Below, in pieces: positions 23,601 to 35,068 of a stretch of 64,000 nucleotides of DNA. The notes below the pieces were generated by a model. That model saw only the letters and a list, made by a program, of their open reading frames with translations, had not been told where the DNA came from and searched no databases. Position numbers and translations under genes: made by a program. The stretch spans positions 23,385,098-23,449,097 of the forward strand of contig NC_092859.1 in the NCBI RefSeq assembly GCF_032062135.1. The letters run 5' to 3'. The stretch is from Pyxicephalus adspersus (lineage: Eukaryota > Chordata > Amphibia > Anura > Pyxicephalidae). Position 1 is the stretch's first letter. Each line of letters opens with the position of its first letter.

Positions 23601-26600
23601 TGTTTGCTTTTCACCTTGTATCAGGGTTCAGGTAACAGGGTTCGGGATGTGACCACTCGACAGTGACTTAGTTTGGTCCTAGCCTGAGGTAAAACAAAGA
23701 AAGAGGTGAAGAGCTGGCATTCAGACATTCTGTTGTAGGGAAGGATTGTGGATGACAACACAAATATTTATTTAGGGAAAAACCAAAGGCATATAATTAG
23801 CTTGTTAATAAAGAAAAACTGAGTTTTTTTTTCAAAGGTATCAGTATAGCTTTAACTGCTAGTTATGTATACCTAATTCTGGAAAAGATTACAATAGTTG
23901 AATAAATTGGTCAAATAAAAGTGAGATTTGCTGTATGCATGGACGAAGAGTACATTACAAGCACACAGTAAAGTAACATAGAAAGTGATGTTGATATTGT
24001 GTCCTATATATTCAGAGGGTTCTTGGCTAGTCTTATGAGCAACTACTTATTATCCATTTATTTAAAACTGTACTATGTTTTTTTTGCTTTATTGACTGTT
24101 TGTTTTATTTGCCTTTCTGTTTTTAGTTTTGGTGAAATGTTTAGTGTTTAACACTTGGAATTGCATGTAAATATTATTATAACATTAAACAAGCAATCTT
24201 TTTCTCCGTCCACCTAGAGACGACGTGATTTTCTACAGCTCTTGTTGGACGCCCGTGACATGGCTCCACTTGTTTCTGTTGATCATTTTGACGTTGTCAA
24301 CCAAGCTGACCTAGGGGCTCCACACAAGGAGGGGATAGAGGCACATGGAGAGGAGACTACAAAAAAATCAACAAAGAGGCTGAGTGAGGATGAGATCCTA
24401 GGCCAAGCCTTCATCTTCCTCATTGCTGGATATGAGACCACTTGCAGCCTTCTTTCCTTTACTACATACCTGCTGGCCACCAATCCCCAGTGCCAGGAGA
24501 AGCTGCTCAAAGAGGTGGATGAGTTTGCAGAAAAACATGTGAGTACTGAAGTGGCATCTTTTAACACTTTAAATATAAATCTATTGGACATGTCTATTCT
24601 GTGTTTATAGCACAGATACAGCCGAAACATAGAACTATTTATCCATCTCCATCCATATCCATGCATCTATGTGCACATCCATTGCCACTGATTTATAGTC
24701 CCAGTACAGCCTAAGGCTACGTACACGTCAGATGATTCTCATCTGATTATGGCTTCAGGGCTAGTGGAGAATTTGGAGTGTACAGTGCTCATCAGATGTC
24801 ATTTATGGATCCCTCCTGGAGGATTGAGCAGTTGTGAAGTGGAGAGAGCGCAGCAGGGTGCCGCTCCATCATTCTCTCTCCTCCATAAAGCAGAATGGTG
24901 CTGTACAGCTCTTGTTCCTGCATCCTTCAGTAAGAACAAGAGAAGTTCTGTGAAAATTGGAGTCTTACCCCTCACGGGTCAGTGAAAAAGTGACCACTAA
25001 AACTGCTCAGTCATTTAGTTGTATTCCCCATGCAGTATTGCCATGGGAATGTTTTCATGGCAAAACTCTGATAATGTTGTTGCTTTTTTTTCCATGCAGG
25101 ATGTTGCAGACTACAACACTGTTCATGATCTGCCATACATGGATATGGTCATTTCCGAATCCCTGCGCATGTACCCTCCCGCGTTCAGGTATGTTGATAC
25201 CCCTAGGCAAAGTTCTAGTTTTAGGTTGCTCTTAAGAGCAATTATTGCAGTTTAATTTATAACAAACATCAATATGTTTTATACTTGATTAAATGTCAAT
25301 ATTTTAGGTTGACAGGAATAGAACTGGAAATGGTTGGCCAAAGTGGGGCTGGATACATAAAAGGGCAGAAAAATTGTAGGCCAGCCCTGGATAACTCCTA
25401 CTACTACATGCCTCCTTTTTATTATTATCTCAGGACCATAGATGCCTTCTTTCTTGAATTTTCAACTGTTTTAAATTAATTAAATGTATTACATCACTTT
25501 GTGAGCAGATTTTTTTTAAAATCATTTAGCCCTCTTTTCTACTTGAGTGCTGCATCTGGACCCTGCTGCACTGAAAAAGACTTAAACTCTAACTGATAAA
25601 GAGCACACATTGTCCCCAGCAAATATCTCTTCTCTTTCCTTTCTGAGAAAAAATAATGTTCAGCTCTTTCCCACTACATCTACACCAAGACCATCCAAAC
25701 ATGGCTCTTAGTCTGCCGCATGTCCTTTTTAGGCAGGCCTTTCTGCATTAATAATTAACACTCTCACTTTTCAGACTGACAAAACATTTGCTGACTACTT
25801 CATCAAGGACTTAAAAGGTCTTAAAAGCCAATAAATTTCAAATTTAATCCAACATATCTGTCATTGCCTTCCTTAGACAGACCTTCTGGATAGTTATCTA
25901 TGTCCAAATATTTCTTGCACAACAACAGTTATCGGTTTATTAATTAGGGATTTACAAAGCCATTTTATCTTTATTTTCAGGTTCTCTTTTATGCCTCACG
26001 TGTTACCAAGGTGTTGGCCCCTATTTCACTTTCAAGACATTCCCATTACTGCGTTATGGACATCCCAAAAGTGGTAGTTCCTATGATGAAGGCTATAAAT
26101 GCACTTCCTATAAGATCTAGTGTCAGCAATGGAAGACTGTTAGTCTCAGGGGTTTAACCCTAAGAATTTCTCCTTTGGATCAATTCTTCCCTTGCTCCAA
26201 TTTGGTCTAGCCCAAAGTTTGGCCATATTGCTGCCCTTGTTAACTTACTAGACCTTTACCTCTCAATCCTTGGTTAAGACTAATGCACAGGGTGTTCCTC
26301 ATGTAGCTCCCTCCGTCCATTCTTCTGCGACTCCATTGGATTTATTTGGGTTTATTCTGTGGTTCAGAATCTAACATTTGAACCAAACAGAGACATTCCT
26401 CTCCCTACTCTTACTCACAAGATAGCATTATTTGTTTGCATCACCTTGTAAGGAAAGTATCTTTACTGACATCCTTTTTCTTAAGGGGATCCCTTTTTGA
26501 TCTTACATAGAAATAGGATGGTGGTAAAGCCAAACACTTTTAAAGGTCTCCCTTCATTGTTTAGAAGTGGTTTAGGCTGTTTGAGTCTCAGCCACTGCAT

Positions 26601-28635
26601 CCTTTTGAAAGGTTGAGGTTCTTTTTTTAACCTCAGATAAGCCATGTAAGGATGCTCTGTCCGCTTGCGACACTGTTTCAAGATGATTTAGACAGATAAT
26701 TGTTCATGTTTATGGTCTTAAAGATCAGGTTCTACAAATTTCTTTTAGGACATATAGTACCAGATCTGTGAGTACACCTTTGGCATTCCAGCATCGATTT
26801 TGTAAGGCTGTCATCTAGTCCTAACTTGTTAAAAGCTGTTAGCCACGTGTTTAAAGTGACAACCAGCACATATGTTGAGATCTCAGGCTGGAGTAGAGGT
26901 TGCTCAAAAAATCTCAGAAAAGGTGCCCACAACATGCTGTACACTTGGTTCTTGTTCAGGCTTAGGTCTGTGTGTACAAGACCTTAAAGCTTTTATCCTG
27001 ACTTCCCTTGTTTCCCTTTGACCTCTCCCTGTTTTCCTATACAATGCAGGCAGATCATGGTTTATGGAAGGGGCTATCGGGGTTCTATACATAGATTTGA
27101 ACAACCTAACAACACACCTTAAAAGCTCTAAGTTTTGGTGCAAGCAGTGACTTGTTCATGGGTTAAGGTTTGCAAAAATCTAATTGCTATAATTTATTGT
27201 ATGCCAGCCTGGAGGAGTGGGTGACTGTAGCACTTTCAGTAGCACTTACTGTATCCAGAACCCCTTAATATAATGTTATGGGACAAGGACAGTCAGGCTA
27301 AGGAGAAAAATTTTAGATAGTTTGCTGTCCTCAAATGCAAAATGGGATCTTAGCTCTTTATGAATTACTACAGCACCTAAAGTACATTGTGACAAGTATG
27401 GAGGCTGTCTGTGTTACTGTAGTTCTTACTGAACTACATGTCCTGGGATTCCAGGCATAGCATTGTAGAACCTTTAATTGTCCTGTGCTGCAGTAGTAGA
27501 TTCTTTTCTGTCCTTTACATCATGTTGGTTCCTTTCCTTCAGGTTCACAGTAGAAGAGAAGCAGAAGCGACACCCATTCTCTTACCTTCCATTTGGTGCG
27601 GGACCACGCAGCTGTATTGGAATGAGACTTGCCATCCTGAAAGCCAAAATTACCCTTTACCGTGTCTTGCAGAAATTCCATTTTGAAATCTCATCTCAAA
27701 CCCAGGTACTTAAATTACCCATATATATAGTGTGTAAATTCCCCCACCTACTAGATTGTAAGCTCTTCGGGGCAGGGTCCTCTCCTCCTGTATCACTGTC
27801 TGTATTACTCTGTCATTTGCAACCCCTATTTAATGTACAGCGATGCGTAATTTATTGGCGCTATATAAATCCTGTTCATTATTATTAATAATAATAATTA
27901 TAATTGTTATACCTAGATATGCCTAGAGTGACATCAGCTGTTTATAGAGTTGCATTACCCTGTTACATGACGCTTGCCTGCACAGTATTCGTGCAGACCA
28001 TCCTATCAATAGGTTAGAAGCAATTTGGATTGTACAAATTGGTGGTAATTTAAATTTACTATCCGAACTTCTTGGTAGCATAACCGTATTTAGACATTTT
28101 GTAATGTGATGAGAAAGCAGCGTGTACAGATAGGCTTACAATGGGTTTTGATAGACGAATTTGATAGACTGATACATTGCTAGAAGCTGTCATTGATCCT
28201 GGACCCTTGTCCAGCCTCAGCAAACTCAAAGATATCTGAAGTAGTATGGGATCTTACTAGGTCCAGTGGCACATTACAAGTGAATGAAGAAGAGTTTCTG
28301 CAAAGGGAAAATTCCGGAAGTAACAATTTAGTTATCTGTCACACTGGATACCAGCATGTCCCTAGTTCTACAAGAGAACAAAAAATCCACATGCCACATG
28401 CTGGAAAGGTAGCAATACAGATATATATGATATAAACTGTTGTAGTTTTTTTTGTTTTTGTTTTTTTTTAAACTTTACCTGTAGTTCCATGCACAGTAAC
28501 CACCCTAAATTTGTATCCTCTTATCTGGAATAATGAACGTTTATCTGTCCTCTCCTGCAGATTCCCATCCAGGTTACCAATGTGTCTACTCTGCGGCCTA
28601 AAAACGGGGTGTATGTGAAGGTTGTGGCTCGCTAA
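17607..28635 (+). CDS. TBXAS1: Thromboxane A synthase (CYP5A1), one exon not found
   Basis: Heme-thiolate P450 that isomerises prostaglandin H2 to thromboxane A2 at the ER membrane (known for the family). Coding exons: 17607-17689, 18747-18840, 19281-19333, 19778-19874, 20042-20158, 21634-21722, 22043-22194, 23380-23510, 24218-24538, 25100-25188, 27543-27705, 28561-28635. All junctions are GT-AG and phases join in frame, giving 487 aa. Seen: N-terminal membrane helix (about residues 12-27), proline-rich hinge [12 protein letters not shown]-helix AGYETT (342-347), ExxR as ESLR (399-402) and heme loop [10 protein letters not shown] with Cys433. The ends [10 protein letters not shown] and MYPPAFR fit CYP5A rather than CYP3A. 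The model is 46 aa shorter than human; the loss lies exactly between residues 408 and 410, where the PERF-region exon should be. The ATG exon starts at 17573, leaving 34 bases of leader. Confidence 0.9.
22654..23200. mobile_element. Non-autonomous DNA transposon with TTTAAAGCG terminal repeats
   Basis: The left end TTTAAAGCGTACCTAAACT and the right end AGTTTAGCTCCGCTTTAAA are inverted copies differing at two bases. The interior carries CTTCTGCGCATGCC and CTTGCGCAGAAGG in inverted order and no transposase. It sits in a TBXAS1 intron. A 120-codon open frame within it lacks support. Confidence 0.65.
24713..24950. repeat. Diverged copy of GTACACACG-family MITE
   Basis: AAGGCTACGTACACGTCAG starts the copy. 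GGATCCCTCCTGGAGGATTG, GCAGCAGGGTGCCGCTCCAT and CTGTACAGCTCTTGTTCCTG correspond in order to the copy at 2991-3320. The right end has decayed. It is located in a TBXAS1 intron. Confidence 0.55.
26380..26950 (+). pseudogene. Decayed DIRS-like retrotransposon tyrosine recombinase
   Basis: Plus-strand frames hold fragments that fit DIRS-type tyrosine recombinases: [13 protein letters not shown] near 26410-26450, [20 protein letters not shown] near 26495-26555 and [20 protein letters not shown] at 26756-26815, followed by decayed SHVFKV and [10 protein letters not shown]. Frameshifts and stops are frequent. The element may extend over about 25550-27170, filling most of the TBXAS1 intron that lacks the expected exon. 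Confidence 0.65.
27732..27905 (+). mobile_element. L2-like LINE 3' tail (plus strand)
   Basis: AGATTGTAAGCTCTTCGGGG, CTGTCATTTGCAACCCCTAT, TTAATGTACAGCGATGCGTA and GGCGCTATATAAATCCTGTT, then a TTATTATTAATAATAATAAT tail. It lies 27 bp after the heme-exon donor of TBXAS1. Confidence 0.75.
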
Positions 28636-28649
28636 CCTCTCCTGCTGAC

Positions 28650-28655
28650 AATAAA
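28650..28655 (+). terminator. TBXAS1: Poly(A) signal AATAAA of TBXAS1
   Basis: AATAAA lies 15 bp after the TAA stop, and the next bases are GAACTCTGG. It is very close to the stop, so the 3'UTR would be short unless later signals are used. Confidence 0.5.
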
Positions 28656-28699
28656 GAACTCTGGATGGCAGAAGGGGAGAAGTCTTTGTCTTACAGGAA

Positions 28700-31600
28700 T
28701 GACCTATCAAACTTTGACCCTGTGAACTACATGTAAAGTGAATGTACACATTCTCCTAGATCAGCCGTTGCAGGACGATTGCTGATGATCACTGTCTGCT
28801 CACCTGAGCTTTGAATTTTCCCTAGAATGGTACAAATCTTCATTGGAATGATTTTCTATCATCTCATAACCTAACACTGATTTGGTTTTTTATTTACATT
28901 AGGCTTTAAACCTGCAGGTCAGGAACCAAAAATTGGGTTGGGCTGTACTATAGGAGACACATCCAAAATCCTTTATTGCAAGAACATGGCACCAGTTTGG
29001 TAACAATATAGACAAACAATATCTCCTTATGTTACTCATGCATGGTAACTAAAGAGAACCTACCTAAAAGAAAAGGACACTTCAACGCTTTTAAAAAAAC
29101 AAATTAGACCTATTTTTCAAATCTTTAAAGAGACCCGACCACCTTGTCCATTCAAGGCCAAACAAAAGGGTCTGTTTAAAGCTGACTTTTTTTCTGAGAT
29201 TTCAAGCACTCCGCGGGTGCAAATTTACCCATTGTTGGCTTACCTAAATGAAGCAATGATGGCACACACTCGCTTATGTGACAAAGCCTGGGCCCAGGAG
29301 GAGCTCTCATGCTCTCCTATACCTGCACCAGGTACTTTGCAGCAGCAGCCACACAAAGAAGTAGCAAGGGAAATGTTGTCAAGTTGAGTATGGTTGTGGG
29401 TTTTAAACAAACCCTGTGCCTTTATCCTAAATAGGAAAAAGGAAGTTTTTAAGTCTTAAGCACGTAACTGTAGTTGTTATTGGACTTTTTGAAATAAGGA
29501 TCCTTCCCTTAGTGCGTTAGCTTTGTGAACCGGATCTATTATGTTTGTCTGTATTCAGATTCTGAATACTGTGAGTTGTGAGCATTGCTGTAGGTCACCC
29601 TAGAGCTGAAGACTTAAAGAGACCCTGTTGCCAATATTTAAAAAAAAAAGCAGTGAAAAGTAAAAGATTTAGCTATGGTTATTTAGGTATTTTCTTTTTG
29701 ATAAACTATATTTTTTTGTCACTTTTATTATGCATTTGTGTTCGTTAGATCTGACTGTTACAGGAAGAGTCAACATACTAGCACAGCCTCATCCCTTCCT
29801 ACGTACCATTATCGTCTTCTCTTCTAGGAGTGTCTGCTGGCCCAGCTCCTCTGCCCCTCCCCTCCCCACATACCTTTTTATGTAATACAATAGAGCTGCT
29901 TTTTAACTCTGAGGAACCCTTGAAATAATTTATATCAGGTTTATCAATTTAACAATTATTTGGGGCCAGTGGTATGAAAATGTTGAACAATGGTAGCCGG
30001 CTGAAAGAATGTTCTTCCTAGAATACCACTTATAGAATTCTAAGATTTTTTGGGGCCATGCAGCTTTACCAAGTGGTGTTGGCACCAGAACTATCTGGGC
30101 ATCATCAAAATGAGGTCACTCAACAACAGTTTGAGGAACTCGCTCTAACCTCTGTAGGAACCCTGGGTTGAAAATGGCTCCTATAGAGTATCCCTTGAGT
30201 GACATAATCATATCTTCTGGCATCAAATCCAAGTTGATACCACTCCCACTATACCTGTAAAGCACTAACGGCATCACTTTGCAGCCACCAAGGGAGCATA
30301 AATCGGAACAATCTCCTAATCTTAAATTGTCATTGGAATGGATTGGCCACAGGGTCTTCAAATTACTCTGAAACATGAATGAAAAATGTAAAATGGATTT
30401 CTGTATTGTTTTTTGATGTGTTACAATACTGTTATTCTGATTCCTGTGTCACAGTGCTGCTTTAACAAAAAACTAAAGTGTATTTTCAGCAAGCAGAGAT
30501 TTTGAGTTTTTATTGTTTGTGACATTTTTGTTTGTAGTTTAGTCTCAGTGTGTAATGTCAGACTTGGTGGGTTTCTTAGAACGTATTTACATCAAATACC
30601 CTGTAATAGAGATTTCAATGGTTCCACTTATAATACCTTCAATCTGCTATGAGCCATTCGTGTCCAGGTATCATCCAGGGTCACCATCTGCTTCCCAGAC
30701 TGAGATGTCAGCTCGGACAGCACACAAATTCATAAGTATGTAAGCTGTCTGTTCTTTGTTGTGTTCACCAGTGTGTGCTACAGGTCAGCCTCTGCTGCAG
30801 CCTCTCACCTTGCTACAAAGGTGTCTGATCAATAACCATAAATAATATGATCAATAATATTTATAGTATTCATGTGGCATTATAAAAGGCACTGAAAAGT
30901 CCACTTAGTATAACTCCATGCAGATAGTGAAATGAACAAATTCTTTACATTTATGTTTGTTTTACCTGTAAAAGCTTTGTATTTTGCCTAGCCAATCTTG
31001 TACTTTAAACCAATGCTTTGCAGTATAAAAGGACCTGTCATTCATACCTTGTATGAACTTGTAAAAACTCTGCAAACCGACATAACAAATTCCACTGTAT
31101 TGTTTCAGAATTTTTCTTCTAAACCCAGCATAAGCCTCCTTTTTGGGTGCTCACAGATAAGCTCTTTATGTCTCAAAATGTGATACAAGAACCCCAATGA
31201 GGAGCAAACACACTGCATTATGGGTTATGGGAATATTTTCTATTAGCAGGATATATTGTTACCCCTTCTGGAAGATGAGAGAATGTATCTGGTATGGCGG
31301 CGTGATGAATATTGGGGACATTAAATCAGAAACCTGCAATATATTACAAAATAAAGCAACAGATGGTATCCCTAAAAAAACAAAGATTTTATTTGAATAC
31401 TATGTGTGAAAACCATTCGCAATCTGAACCTCATAAGACACAACGTTTTAACATATATTATTTAAATAAAATTACGTATTTTTTATTACATTTTGTACTT
31501 TAGTATTTTTTATACCCAAAGCCTCTCTTTTGGGTTCCATCTGTTGCTTTATTTAACTATATTGAGCAGTGGGATGCTACAATCCATTGTAGAGATGTTT

Positions 31601-31889
31601 TCAGCGGAGCTGTTCCCTACTCATGCCTAAAATAATTTGATAACAATATATTACAGAAGACAGTGATGTCGAGCTTCTTCTGATGCTAGGGGATATTTTT
31701 TCAGACATTTCTATTTCATGCAATGTTGTTTCTGAAACTAAACTGTTGCAATGTTTTTCTACCTAACCTGCCCTCGTTTTTGTTAAACTTTACAAACATA
31801 AGTTCAAGACTAAGATCATGGGGTGAAATGATTAGGTTTCAGGTAAGCCGTTGTAGAACATAGATGTACTAGGCATTTATTTGCACTTA
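28700..31889. other. Intergenic stretch between TBXAS1 and PARP12, no gene recognised
   Basis: No exon-like segment of a known family is visible. There are decayed repeat phrases (GAGGAACCCTTGAAATAAT near 29915, GGAACCCTGGGTTGAAAATGG near 30160) and A- or T-rich runs. An 86-codon minus-strand frame at 30116-30376 has no recognised homology and I do not call it. Confidence 0.5.
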
Positions 31890-32735
31890 AAATTGTAAGT
31901 GAATGGATAAGCACCATTGATCACTGATCTCTAGANNNNNNNNNNNNNNNNNNNNNNNNNNNNNNNNNNNNNNNNNNNNNNNNNNNNNNNNNNNNNNNNN
32001 NNNNNNNNNNNNNNNNNNNNNNNNNNNNNNNNNNNNNNNNNNNNNNNNNNNNNNNNNNNNNNNNNNNNNNNNNNNNNNNNNNNNNNNNNNNNNNNNNNNN
32101 NNNNNNNNNNNNNNNNNNNNNNNNNNNNNNNNNNNNNNNNNNNNNNNNNNNNNNNNNNNNNNNNNNNNNNNNNNNNNNNNNNNNNNNNNNNNNNNNNNNN
32201 NNNNNNNNTGCATTCCTAGTGAAGACACAAATTGCTGGAGCACGCATAAGCTGCATTCTCATTGATGTCATCCATTTCTAGTAAATGGATAGGCTGCATT
32301 CTCAGTGATATCACTGATCTCTAGAGCAGGGGTGTCAAACTCTTGCCCTCGGGCCAAATTTGGCCCCCTAAAGGAATTTTTTTGGCCCCCAAAGAATTTC
32401 TAAATATGAATTGCAGCTGGCTCTCCGCTGCATTGAAATAGCAGCTACTACAATTGCCGGCATCACTCGTGTCTATAGACCAGCGGGGCTCTCTTCCTAT
32501 GCGTGGCCCCGCATTGGACTGTTTTATAGACGCAGGGAATTGTAGCAGTGGTGCTATTTCTCTATTATAGGCTTGTTCCAGATTGATGAATGTTAAGCAA
32601 AACCTCTTTGTTTCCATATTAAAAGGTTTTATATCTAATGGGAAGGAAAAACTTCCTAAATTTTTTCAATAAATGTCAAGTAATGTCACAACATCCTGTG
32701 AATGGATAGGCTCAGTTGTCATTGATCTCTAGTGA
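31890..32735. repeat. Tandem repeat spanning an assembly gap, interrupted by a hAT-like insertion
   Basis: Units with GAATGGATA(A/G)GC.., CATTGAT.. and TGATCTCTAG occur on both sides of the N gap (31936-32208), again at 32284-32325, and again at 32697-32732. Between the last two copies a sequence starts with CAGGGGTGTCAAACTC, a typical hAT end, and runs about 370 bp. The gap probably reflects collapse of the array. Confidence 0.55.
32326..32690. mobile_element. hAT-like element inside a minisatellite
   Basis: The left end CAGGGGTGTCAAACTCTTGC and the following GGGCCAAATTTGGCCCCC are hallmarks of a widespread vertebrate hAT group. The right border is inferred only from the return of the flanking tandem unit near 32695; a matching inverted end is not clear. 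Confidence 0.45.
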
Positions 32736-33733
32736 GTACAAAGGCAGTAAGGAATTCAAAGTACCAGCTCAAGAAATGTAAATCTCAACCAAGTGGTTTA
32801 TTGAACAATTTTTTAAACACTACACCCACTGTTTTTTAAAACAAAACTTAGTAATTATCAGATTCTATTCAGTCATTGTTTAGAGAAAACAAGTAAATAC
32901 TAATCAAATAAAACAATAACTGAAGTGTGACAGGACACAAAGGGTTGTGCAGTTCTAAGGCTCAAACTGGGAGAAATAAACCATGAAATATTAAAACAAG
33001 ATCAGATTAAAGGTTTGTTTACATATGATCCCTTCACTGCCGATTTGTTTGTGCCATGCTCAGGGAATACACAAACTTCTGCACTTGGTTTTATTAACCT
33101 ACGTTACGTCCTTTTTTTGTCAGCAGCATAAAAATCCTAAAACTATGCAACTAAACACATGCAAGGCAAGGCACGTTATTGTGTGCATGTCTGGAATAAC
33201 AGGTAATAGCTCTTATGGTACAGAAGCAAAGCCCATTTGTTTGTGTTATGTATGGATACCTGTAAATGTCATGAATCTAGACTTAAAATCCGCTTTTATG
33301 TTCCCTTCCTGTGCAGGAATCTGCTGCCGGACGCAAAATGGCTGACTTGCTATCATGTAAAAAAAAAATTACAAGGTCTCCTCAGTGTGGTCAGTAAAAC
33401 CATTTCACATTTTTTTCTCCAGTGTATAAAAATTGGAAATGTAACTGTTTCAAAGTAAAAATAAAAAGGAATAGATGTATGGAGTGAAATACTGATGAAA
33501 TCCTAAGCATAAAGTGAATTTACCAAACTAATCTACAAAACAGGAGTTATGAAACTTCAAATTGCTGAAATGAGCAGAAGAATGTGGCAAAGCATAAACC
33601 GTAACTATTAAAAGTAAACCTGACCCTAAAATGAACATTAAGAGACACTGGAAAGACTGGAGTGTTTATTTAGGTTTCCAGTTTCTCCCCCTTTAGGAAA
33701 ATTTCCTCTGGCTTCCTGTTCATTGACCACTGT

Positions 33734-33777
33734 AATCCTATTTCCACACACTGCGGAGAGTGTGTGGAAATAGGATT
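33734..33777. repeat. Perfect 19-bp inverted repeat with 6-nt loop
   Basis: AATCCTATTTCCACACACT (33734-33752) is followed by GCGGAG and then the exact reverse complement AGTGTGTGGAAATAGGATT (33759-33777). A partial extra copy CCACACACTCCAC follows. It could be a small hairpin RNA or a slipped palindrome within an old repeat. Confidence 0.6.
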
Positions 33778-33982
33778 CCACACACTCCACAAGTTCACTG
33801 ACATCAGTCCCTAGCTGATCCTCATTAGAAATATTTAGTGAATGCACTTTACCAACAAAAACAGGAAATTCAGTTTAGTGATATGAGAAGTCACTGGAGC
33901 AGGAAGAGGTTACAGAATGCAATTAGAAAGTGATACATTTTTACTCTCTCTTCTCTAGTAAGCTCTAACTAAATTACATTCA

Positions 33983-34125
33983 AAAGTATTTTTTATAAAT
34001 CAGTGAATCTGACATTCACTGAAACATTCCCTACTGGAGAATCTGTTACTGCCATTGAAACACATGGACCCATAATACTCCACCAGGGAATGTTTCATTA
34101 AATTTCAGATTCACTGCTATGTTAA
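33983..34125. repeat. Diverged palindromic element related to 5853-5964
   Basis: CAGTGAATCTGACATTCACT at the left mirrors TTTCAGATTCACTGC at the right. Inside, ACATTCCCTACTGGAGAATC mirrors TACTCCACCAGGGAATGTTT. The central GAAACACATGGACC matches the loop of the copy at 5853-5964. Confidence 0.6.
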
Positions 34126-34320
34126 TACAATCCTTTTTTCATCTTTTATCACATCTCAGTGCTGCTGTTATCCTGCAACTTTTGTGCAGCAACTTCCCGT
34201 CTATATGCACTCCAGTGATGGCTGCATGGCATTTTTCAGGTGGGTTTCCTGATGGTCACCACAGTGGACTATACCTGTGTAATGTGTGTTGAAACAACTC
34301 ATGTGCCAAAATGACAACCC

Positions 34321-34650
34321 AGGAGAACAATTGGGTTTCGCCCCTTTAACAAGATTGGGGTAACAATGCAGGAGAACTATTGGGTGTTGCCCCCATAGGA
34401 AGATTAGGGGGACAATCAGGGGATCAATTCAGTACTGCCCCCTTTAACAAGATTGGGGTAACAATGCAGGAAAACAATTGGGTGTTACCCCTATAGGAAG
34501 ATTAGGGGGACAATCAGGGGACCAATTTATTATTGCCCCCTTTAACAAGACTGTGGTAACAATGCAGGAGAACAATTAGGTGTTGCCCCCTATAGGAAGA
34601 TTAGAGTGACAATCAAGGAGAACAGTTGGGTTGTTGCTCCCTATAACAAG
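34321..34650. repeat. Dimeric (higher-order) minisatellite, about 113-bp unit
   Basis: Two related sub-units alternate. One has TTTAACAAGATTGGGGTAAC and AATGCAGGAGAACAATTGGG; the other has ATAGGAAGATTAGGGGGAC and AATCAGGGGA(T/C)CAATT. About three dimers are present. Copies within each sub-unit class resemble each other more than the partner class, which shows that the dimer was the amplified unit. Confidence 0.8.
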
Positions 34651-35068
34651 AATCTAATGATTTGATTTACATACGATTTATAAAAAGAATCTAATTGTAA
34701 AAAAAAGGAATAAAGATTTCTGCAGATTGTGTACAGTTTGTAGACCCCAGATAAAGTGACAATCCCACATAAGCTGTCAGGTCTATCCCTAACAGAGACA
34801 ACAAATGGCCATTGCACAGGGATGGTCAATCAATTGTCACCATTAGAAAGCCAGTCCAGTGTAATGATGTGCAGCTACGGCTGGAGAGTGCACATAGATA
34901 GGAAAGAAGCTGGAAGAGATTTACAGCACTGAGATAGAAAATCAAAGGAAAACGGAGAACGAGAGATGCAAATTCAATATGGTATAGTTAGGCTTTGCAT
35001 GTACATAAACCTAAAACCCAAGAAGTAATATGATGTGACTTCAGATAATCCTCCAGCATGACTCCACT

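Noticed and set aside
24242..25255. Alternative view of the P450 as a CYP3A gene
   Set aside because: The spacing and residues of [18 protein letters not shown] and the C-terminal [10 protein letters not shown], plus linkage to PARP12, fit CYP5A1 better.
30116..30376. 86-codon minus-strand frame in the TBXAS1-PARP12 intergenic region
   Set aside because: No family resemblance, and neighbouring phrases look like decayed hAT-type repeat; not enough for a gene call.
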